The notes under the pieces: generated by a model
Seen by the model: only the letters and a program-made list of their open reading frames with translations
Databases searched by the model: none
What the model was told of the DNA's origin: nothing
Position numbers and translations under genes: made by a program
Shown here: positions 7,180 to 11,129 of the stretch, one piece after another
How positions within the stretch are numbered: the stretch's first letter is position 1
Layout: each line of letters begins with the position of its first letter
Assembly (NCBI GenBank): GCA_945901195.1
Contig: CAMDKB010000118.1
Location: 1 to 11,129, forward strand
Length of the DNA: 11,129 bases
Direction of reading: 5' to 3'
DNA from: Rhizobium sp. Q54
Lineage (GTDB): Bacteria > Pseudomonadota > Alphaproteobacteria > Rhizobiales > Beijerinckiaceae

Positions 7180-8025
7180 ATGCAATTGAAGCAGGCACGA
7201 GCAATCGGCTGGATCGGCCTCGGGCGCATAGGCAAGCCGATGGTGGAAACATTGATCGCGGATGGTCATCGGCTGAAGGTGTTTGACATCGATCCCGGCG
7301 CAAGGAACCGATTGTCCGGTGTCGCGCAGGAAATCGGACTAAGTGCTAGCGACGTTGCGAGGGATGCAGCAACAGTCATCTTTTGCGTCAGCGACGCAAA
7401 GGCGGTCGAAGACGTGGCCTTCGGTCCGCAGGGTATCGCCAAGTCGGCGCACATGGGAACTGTTCTCATTGACCACTCAAGCACACATCCTGCGGTGACG
7501 CGGGAGTTTGCTCGGAAGGCATCTGAACTCGGCCTGCACTGGGTCGATGCGCCAATCTCTGGCGGTCCGCCCGGCGCCGAAGCCAGGCGTCTAGCCGCAT
7601 GGCTGGGGGGCGATGAAAACGTTTGCCAAAAGGCTGCTGGGATCATCAAGGCCTATTGCAGTAATATAAGTTATATGGGGCCGTCCGGCAGCGGTCAGGC
7701 GGCGAAGTCATGCAATCAGGCTATCGTCGCAAACACGATTGCAATTTGGTCGGAGATGCTAGCCTTCGCGCAGGCGAGCGGACTGGAGCTTCACAAGCTC
7801 ATCGGCACGCTGGCCGGCAGTTCGGCGGATTCAGCGATACGCAAAACTTTCGCGCATGGGCTCGCCGACGGGGAGTTTCCGGAATTGTCCACCAGAAACA
7901 TGATCAAGGATCTGGAGATACTGGTGGACCTAGCCGGCTCGGCAAATATCGAATTGCCACATTCGGCCCTATCGCTCGACGCGTTCAGGGCCGGCATTGA
8001 TGCCTTTTCGGCAAAAGGCCCATAG
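7180..8025 (+). CDS. beta-hydroxyacid dehydrogenase (3-hydroxyisobutyrate dehydrogenase family)
   Basis: An NAD(P)-dependent oxidoreductase of 281 residues. I choose the ATG at 7180 because GGAG lies 7 bases upstream and it puts the dinucleotide fold at the N-terminus; the open frame extends back to 7099, but that would add 27 atypical residues overlapping the permease. The cofactor motif is GWIGLGRIG (G13-x-G15-x2-G18). The substrate motif DAPISGGPPGAEA starts at Asp123, and GPSGSGQAAKSCNQ holds the catalytic lysine (Lys176) with Asn179; the K-x-x-N-Q form resembles tartronate-semialdehyde reductases. Members oxidise or reduce short 3-hydroxyacids and semialdehydes. It follows the permease by 28 bases and is probably the last gene of the operon, acting on a side-chain or ring-cleavage product (inference). 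Its substrate is not readable. Confidence 0.9.
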   Translation: MQLKQARAIGWIGLGRIGKPMVETLIADGHRLKVFDIDPGARNRLSGVAQEIGLSASDVARDAATVIFCVSDAKAVEDVAFGPQGIAKSAHMGTVLIDHSSTHPAVTREFARKASELGLHWVDAPISGGPPGAEARRLAAWLGGDENVCQKAAGIIKAYCSNISYMGPSGSGQAAKSCNQAIVANTIAIWSEMLAFAQASGLELHKLIGTLAGSSADSAIRKTFAHGLADGEFPELSTRNMIKDLEILVDLAGSANIELPHSALSLDAFRAGIDAFSAKGP

Positions 8026-8042
8026 ATGGATGCGCCCCGAAC

Positions 8043-8057
8043 TTGCGAGTCTCGCAA
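8043..8057. other. inverted repeat between convergent genes
   Basis: TTGCGAG-T-CTCGCAA is a perfect 7-bp inverted repeat around one base, located in the 42-base gap between the ends of the dehydrogenase gene (plus) and the truncated TctC gene (minus). The place suits a bidirectional transcription end, but no T-run follows on either strand, so a terminator role is only a guess. Confidence 0.3.
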
Positions 8058-8067
8058 ACCGGCCCAA

Positions 8068-9045
8068 TCATTTGCCGAGAATGGCGCGCACGCGTTCGCG
8101 CACTGAGGCAGGAACTTGAACAGTCTGAGCGACGGTCTTTTCAAGAAAACTATGATCGTTAGGTGACAGTTCGAGTTGCGCTTTTTTCAGTTCCGCAATC
8201 ATTTCGTTGTCTTTGATCATCGACTGAAAGGCTTCGCGCAGGGCCATCGAAATACTCGGCGGCAAGCCTGGCGGTGCAACGATCGAGCGGCCTATTGCGC
8301 CGCCAGATGCATAGATAGTCAACACTTGCCGATCCAGTTCAGTCTTGCCGAATTCGAGCAAGGCCGGGACGTCGGGCAATTCGGGATCACGGGTCGGAAC
8401 AACTTGCAGGATTATCCTCATCTTCTTGTCGCGCAACCAGTCCTGCCGTTGCGATTTGATGGTCGCCCAGGCGGTGCCGGAAGCATCCACCTCTCCGCGT
8501 TCCATCGCCAGCATGCCGGGACCTGCGGACGCATAGCCCGATATGATACGGAATCTAGTTCCGGCGAGGCCGTTCAGCAGCCTTGGAACAATTTCTGCGA
8601 GATTGCTAGGCCCTGTGCCCGCCATTGTCATTTCCGTCGAAAACGTATCGGCGACGGATTGCGCCTTGGATGTGTGCCAGACCATTATGAGATTGTTCGA
8701 AGACGCAATCCTACCGATCGATGTGTATTGCATTGCATCGTATTTGACGCCGGGGTTCTGCAACGCCTGCTCCATGGCAAGCGTTTCGCCGAGCGCGCCA
8801 AGTGCGGATCCGTCGCGTGGTGCGACGCTGTAGAGGAAATTGGCGGCCTGCAAGGACCCCGCACCCGGCATGTTATTGGGAATAATCGTCGGGTTTCCCG
8901 GAATATGTTTGCCGAGATGACGGGCAACCATGCGCGCATAGAGATCGTAGCTGCCGCCCGGCGCGTATCCGATGTCTTCCGCAGGAATGCCATAGGCGAG
9001 CGATGCATTCCTGTGCGGGCAAGTCTCGCCTATGAGACCGATCAT
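8068..9045 (-). pseudogene. TctC/Bug-type binding protein, 5'-truncated and joined to a Rieske fragment
   Basis: From IGYAPGGSYDLYARMVARHL onward (8973 down to the TAG... stop at 8068) this is a tripartite tricarboxylate transporter (TctC/Bug family) binding protein: APGGSYD, GKHIPGNPTIIPNNMPGAGS, and later RIISGYASAGPGMLAMERGEVD are family landmarks, and about 301 residues run to a normal-looking end. The first ~40 residues of a TctC, including the signal peptide and FYKGK-type strand, are absent. In their place the frame continues upstream into a Rieske oxygenase fragment: the 24 residues after the ATG at 9045 (MIGLIGETCPHRNASLAYGI-PAED) are Rieske sequence. If translated from 9045 the product would stay in the cytoplasm and could not serve as a periplasmic receptor. 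The ATG at 9045 has only a poor, distant AAGGA. I therefore call it a pseudogene, although the 325-codon frame is open. Confidence 0.8.
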
Positions 9046-9222
9046 GCCGCTGCGGTCCTTGTAAAGGACCAGATTTTAGCCGAGCACGCGCACCCTGTAG
9101 GTCCAGCGGTTCTCAATATCCGCTGCGGCTGCGATCGGCTGGCAATAGCGCCGCATGAGAGCGCCCATACGCGAGCCAGGGCCAATCCGGGTAAGAATTT
9201 CGTTTTCTTCTGCGCTGACCAT
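8974..9222 (-). pseudogene. second Rieske oxygenase, N-terminal fragment with nonsense codon
   Basis: The minus-strand ATG at 9222 has GGGAGG 7 bases upstream and opens a Rieske oxygenase: MVSAEENEILTRIGPGSRMG, then RRYCQPI, RVRVLG, a TAA at 9078-9076, and NLVLYKDRSGMIGLIGETCPHRNASLAYGIPAED up to 8974. It aligns with the intact enzyme at 1811 (both have NEIL-R-GPG--MG-L-RR, and later GLI/GLL--C-x-HR) but is clearly a different paralogue. The first half of the [2Fe-2S] motif (C-P-H) is present and the second half (C-x2-H) is missing because the gene stops at the join to TctC. TAA stands where the family usually has Glu (GEN), a one-base change from GAA, and Cys replaces the usual Trp in RRYWQP. 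The catalytic domain is wholly absent, so this cannot be a functional oxygenase. Confidence 0.85.
9054..9070. other. perfect inverted repeat after the premature stop
   Basis: GGTCCTT-GTA-AAGGACC is a 7-bp perfect inverted repeat with a 3-base centre. On the minus strand it lies between the premature TAA and the ATG at 9045, and it would hide the only weak ribosome binding site (AAGGA) for that ATG. It may be a chance result of the coding sequence (V-L-Y-K-D-R). Confidence 0.3.
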
Positions 9223-9300
9223 CCACATACCTCCCTATCTAAATTCGCACTATCCAAGCAAAAATGATATGCGTTTGCAATTATTGCCAATAATGACCTA

Positions 9301-9342
9301 CCAGCTCTACGAGAAGCTGGCCGCCCGGATCGAACCGGCGGC
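9301..9342 (-). other. two hairpins downstream of the intact TctC gene
   Basis: Just beyond the TctC stop on the minus strand lies GCCGCC(C)GG...CCGGCGGC (9320-9342), an 8-bp GC stem with one bulged base and a 6-base loop, and next to it CCAGCT...AGCTGG (9301-9320), a 6-bp stem with an 8-base loop. They lie in the 135-base gap between the TctC gene and the Rieske fragment. No T-run follows, so they are at most rho-dependent ends or mRNA stabilisers. The rest of the gap is A/T-rich and holds no gene. Confidence 0.35.
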
Positions 9343-9357
9343 ATTGACCGGGAGCTC

Positions 9358-10422
9358 TTATTGCCTCACATGCACGGCGGCTTTCGCCTTCGCGATGATA
9401 TCGGGCGGGGTCGTGTGCATGCGCTTGACGGTTTCTTGCAGTACGCTGCCTTCCATCACGCGAATGTCCTGTTTCATCTTGCCGGCGTCCTCACGCGTGG
9501 CTGGATCGTTGAGCGCGTCGACGAAAGCCTTGCGCAACGCGGCGACTCGTGATGCAGGGACTTCCGGCGCGACGACGAAAGGACGCCCGAATGCAAGTGG
9601 CGCAACGGCGAGTTCGATAACCTTGCGCTCTTCTTCCGTGCGCGCCTGCTTGGCGATGTTCGGCACACCCATGCGGTCAAGTTCCTCGCTGGGTTCTGGC
9701 GCGCCCTGCGCCGTGATCGTCACGAACTTGTCGCGGATCCATTGGGGCCGTCCGACGATGATTGAGGACCAGCCAGCGCCGCACAGGCCCTGCACTTCGT
9801 TCTTCTCTACGGCGAGAGATATTTCCGTGCTGCCCGGATAACCGTTGACCATCTTGAACTTCGCACCAAGGACATTCATCAGAAGCGCCGGAAACTCGCG
9901 GGTCGATCCGCCCGCCGCGCTGCCGCCGAGGATCAGTCCGCGCGTGCGAAAATCCTCGAAGTCCCTGATGTTGAGATCGGCGCGGACCGCACAGACATAG
10001 ACCTCGCTGTTGGCGCTACCGATATACTGAAGGGTTGTCGCATCGTAGCGTAGCTTGGTGCGGTCGCCATAAAGCGGTTCGGTGACGACGCTTGGATAGA
10101 CCGCTCCGATGATCGTTCCATCCTTCGCCGCGGCACTGGCGATATGCTGCGTCAGCACGAGCGAGCCTGCGCCGGACATGTTGGACGCAACCACGGTGGG
10201 GTTACCCGGTATGTGCTTGCCAATGTGGCGCGCGACGAGACGTCCGTAGAGATCGTAGCCGCCGCCGGGCGAAGTGCCGATGATGATGTTGACGGTCTTG
10301 CCGCGATAGAAGTCCGCCGCGGCGTCCTCCGCCTGCGCTCCGCCCGCAAGCATGAGTGCATAGCCCAGAGCCGCAGCGCAGGCGAGATTTTCGCTTCGGC
10401 CCGGCAAACCGCTGAATTTCAT
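9358..10422 (-). CDS. TctC/Bug-type periplasmic solute-binding protein
   Basis: A 354-residue receptor of the tripartite tricarboxylate transporter class (Bug family), which binds small carboxylates in the periplasm. The start has an ideal AGGAGGGA site 4-5 bases upstream. Residues 1-31 form a somewhat long signal peptide (hydrophobic LACAAALGYALMLAGG, cleavage after AQA). Then follow DFYRGKTVNIIIGTSPGGGYDLY and GKHIPGNPTVVASNMSGAGS, the family's ligand-loop landmarks, and AKDGTIIG; the C-terminal half has PFVVAPEVPASRVAALRKAF. It is intact and similar to the truncated TctC downstream, with which it shares YDLY-R-VARH-GKHIPGNPT, so the two are paralogues. No TctA or TctB membrane genes are present, so it must work with components encoded elsewhere or as an orphan sensor. 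The ligand is unknown. Confidence 0.92.
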   Translation of the reverse strand: MKFSGLPGRSENLACAAALGYALMLAGGAQAEDAAADFYRGKTVNIIIGTSPGGGYDLYGRLVARHIGKHIPGNPTVVASNMSGAGSLVLTQHIASAAAKDGTIIGAVYPSVVTEPLYGDRTKLRYDATTLQYIGSANSEVYVCAVRADLNIRDFEDFRTRGLILGGSAAGGSTREFPALLMNVLGAKFKMVNGYPGSTEISLAVEKNEVQGLCGAGWSSIIVGRPQWIRDKFVTITAQGAPEPSEELDRMGVPNIAKQARTEEERKVIELAVAPLAFGRPFVVAPEVPASRVAALRKAFVDALNDPATREDAGKMKQDIRVMEGSVLQETVKRMHTTPPDIIAKAKAAVHVRQ

Positions 10423-10469
10423 TCGCTCCCTCCTGGAGACTGGGTCATTCGTTCTCTTGATTGGCCCTT

Positions 10470-10514
10470 CGCAAGCTTTTTTGTGCAGTCTTTGCGAGAC
10501 ATTTCAAGCTTGCG
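10470..10514. promoter_or_regulatory. long-range inverted repeat upstream of TctC, candidate operator
   Basis: CGCAAGCTT (10470-10478) and AAGCTTGCG (10506-10514) form a perfect 9-bp inverted repeat separated by 27 bases, 48 bases upstream of the TctC start. It could be a two-half-site operator or, in RNA, a leader stem. The core AAGCTT is itself palindromic, which makes chance repeats easier. Confidence 0.35.
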
Positions 10515-10674
10515 CAGTATGTATCCGGCCGGTAGCTCCAGGTGTAGTGACAGTTAGCCAGACATTCCCCAGATGAAAGCCAGTACAGGATAAAACTGGC
10601 CCAATTACCGTTTATTGACAAGATGGCAGGCTGAATTGCCGAGCGAAACGGCATCTTAAATGCCAGAGATAGCC

Positions 10675-10691
10675 GTTGTTAGACTAACGAC
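10675..10691. promoter_or_regulatory. near-perfect palindrome with GntR-like box
   Basis: GTTGTTAG-A-CTAACGAC is symmetrical in 7 of 8 base pairs. Within it TTGTTAGACTA (10676-10686) fits the T-N-G-T-N3-A-C-N-A pattern known for FadR-type GntR regulators, although that box is off-centre in the palindrome. No GntR gene is in the window. This is a weak candidate. Confidence 0.2.
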
Positions 10692-10851
10692 AGTGGATTG
10701 TCTGTTCATATGCACTGAGATTTGATCCAGCCCGCCCGTAAATCCCACTTATGAGAGATCCGTGCCGGTTATCCCGTCGCGTCGCTTTGCATCAAGAGAA
10801 ATGGTTACGACGAGGGTTGTCTCGCTTTGGAACTCCCGGGTCATCACGCCA

Positions 10852-10876
10852 CTCCAAATTTGGAGCGTCGCGACGC
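10852..10876. repeat. two abutting perfect palindromes
   Basis: CTCCAAATTTGGAG (10852-10865) is a perfect 14-bp palindrome, and GCGTCGCGACGC (10865-10876), sharing one base with it, is a perfect 12-bp palindrome. They lie about 57 bases left of the IS5 end. Without a flanking gene their role cannot be assigned. Confidence 0.55.
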
Positions 10877-10987
10877 CCACGGTTGCCACCCGTCTGGGGA
10901 TCGAAACGTAGCGCCGTTTCTCATAATAGGCTAGGGCCTGTCGTCATTTAAGGGATTCGCAAATCAGTGAAAGCGTGATTCATGGGG

Positions 10988-11006
10988 AGCCTTCCTGAAG
11001 GAGGCT
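10988..11006 (+). promoter_or_regulatory. hairpin covering the transposase ribosome binding site
   Basis: AGCCT(T)CC (10988-10995) pairs with GGAGGCT (11000-11006) around the loop TGAA, with one bulged T. The right arm contains the GGAGG that serves the ATG at 11011. Such stems are known in other insertion sequences, where they suppress transposase synthesis from transcripts that enter from outside; that role is inferred here. Confidence 0.45.
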
Positions 11007-11010
11007 TGGG

Positions 11011-11129
11011 ATGGAACGCCATGCTTTGCGCGACGATCAATTCGCTCGGATTGAAAATTTGCTTCCGGGTCGTCCCGGCACGGTCGGTCGCAACAGCGAT
11101 GTTGGCAATCGTCTTTTTGTCGATGCCGT
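11011..11129 (+). CDS. IS5-family transposase, N-terminal part
   Basis: The ATG at 11011 with GAAGGAGG 6 bases upstream opens a frame beginning MERHALRDDQFARIENLLPG, then RPGTVGRNSDVGNRLFVDAV, cut by the window edge after 39 codons. M-E-R-x2-L-x-D-x-Q-(W/F)-x-R-I-x3-LPG and the later NRLF-V-AV are the characteristic N-terminal domain of IS5-family transposases. The catalytic acids lie beyond the edge, so whether the gene is intact cannot be judged. Confidence 0.88.
   Translation, partial: MERHALRDDQFARIENLLPGRPGTVGRNSDVGNRLFVDA

Larger units (their letters stand above)
10423..10933. other. gene-free stretch with several inverted repeats
   Basis: About 510 bases between the TctC start and the IS5 element. 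I find no reading frame with recognisable protein features on either strand; the short frames present look random. The stretch should contain the promoter of the minus-strand TctC gene, but no convincing -35/-10 pair was found (a TTGACA at 10615-10620 on the plus strand lacks a -10 box). Inverted repeats listed separately lie at 10470-10514, 10675-10691 and 10852-10876. Confidence 0.4.
10934..11129 (+). mobile_element. IS5-family element, left end, runs off the window
   Basis: The element is recognised by its transposase start at 11011. The left end is inferred at GGGCCTGTCGTC (10934), directly after CTA; the CTAG at 10931-10934 matches the YTAR target that IS5-family elements use, and TA is their usual duplication. 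The right end lies outside the window, so inverted repeats cannot be compared. Confidence 0.6.

Noticed and set aside
8176..9267. Long plus-strand open frame of 363 codons
   Set aside because: It is the antisense of the TctC/Rieske fusion, which carries clear family motifs on the minus strand; the plus-strand peptide is rich in Arg, His and Cys with no domain.
9155..9841. Plus-strand open frame of 228 codons
   Set aside because: Antisense to the intact TctC gene, with a low-complexity Ser/Ala/Arg composition typical of a shadow frame.
10445..10654. Minus-strand frame of 69 codons upstream of TctC
   Set aside because: No ribosome site and no recognisable domain; it covers the region where the TctC promoter should lie.
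10751..10951. Short plus-strand frame before the IS5 element
   Set aside because: The Arg/Ser/Pro-rich peptide lacks a ribosome site, crosses the inferred IS end and resembles no family I know.
1..11129. CRISPR array, tRNA or rRNA gene
   Set aside because: No regularly spaced direct repeats, cloverleaf or rRNA-like segment was seen on reading the window.

Overview
The window looks like accessory DNA from an alphaproteobacterium, probably of the Rhizobiales (Bradyrhizobium/Rhodopseudomonas-like). This is inferred from the IS481 and IS5 transposase types, the small protein at 239-475, and the combination of a Rieske oxygenase with Bug/TctC-type binding proteins; no ribosomal or core gene is present to confirm it.

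Left part (1-1810): a C-terminal scrap of a LysR-type regulator on the minus strand (17-184), a small protein gene of unknown function (239-475) with a possible terminator after it, then an IS481-family transposase on the minus strand (620-1558) whose last ~20 residues do not look like the family tail, so the element is probably truncated on that side. A gene-free stretch leads into the main operon.

Central operon (1811-8025, plus strand): a Rieske [2Fe-2S] ring-hydroxylating oxygenase alpha subunit; a secreted family-1-type solute-binding protein; an ABC ATPase with a TOBE region; a fused two-domain ABC permease overlapping the ATPase by 4 bp; and a beta-hydroxyacid dehydrogenase (3-hydroxyisobutyrate / tartronate-semialdehyde reductase family). 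Read together this is an uptake-plus-oxidation module: the ABC system imports an organic, probably aromatic, compound, the oxygenase hydroxylates or demethylates it, and the dehydrogenase handles a hydroxyacid or semialdehyde. The ABC genes belong to the ferric-iron transporter class by sequence, but the binding protein has no paired tyrosines, so iron is unlikely. No reductase/ferredoxin partner for the oxygenase is present.

Right part (8026-10422, minus strand): an intact TctC/Bug-type periplasmic binding protein (9358-10422), then a remarkable scar: the first ~83 codons of a second, different Rieske oxygenase (9222-8974) joined in frame to a TctC gene that has lost its start and signal peptide (8973-8068). 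The oxygenase part carries an in-frame TAA where the family would have a sense codon. No TctA/TctB membrane subunits are present. The segment appears to be a decaying second copy of the same kind of catabolic locus.

Right edge (10423-11129): about 510 bp without a recognisable gene but with several inverted repeats, followed by the left end of an IS5-family element whose transposase (from 11011) runs off the window. The locus is thus bracketed by insertion sequences and contains gene scars at both sides, consistent with a mobile, recently rearranged catabolic island.
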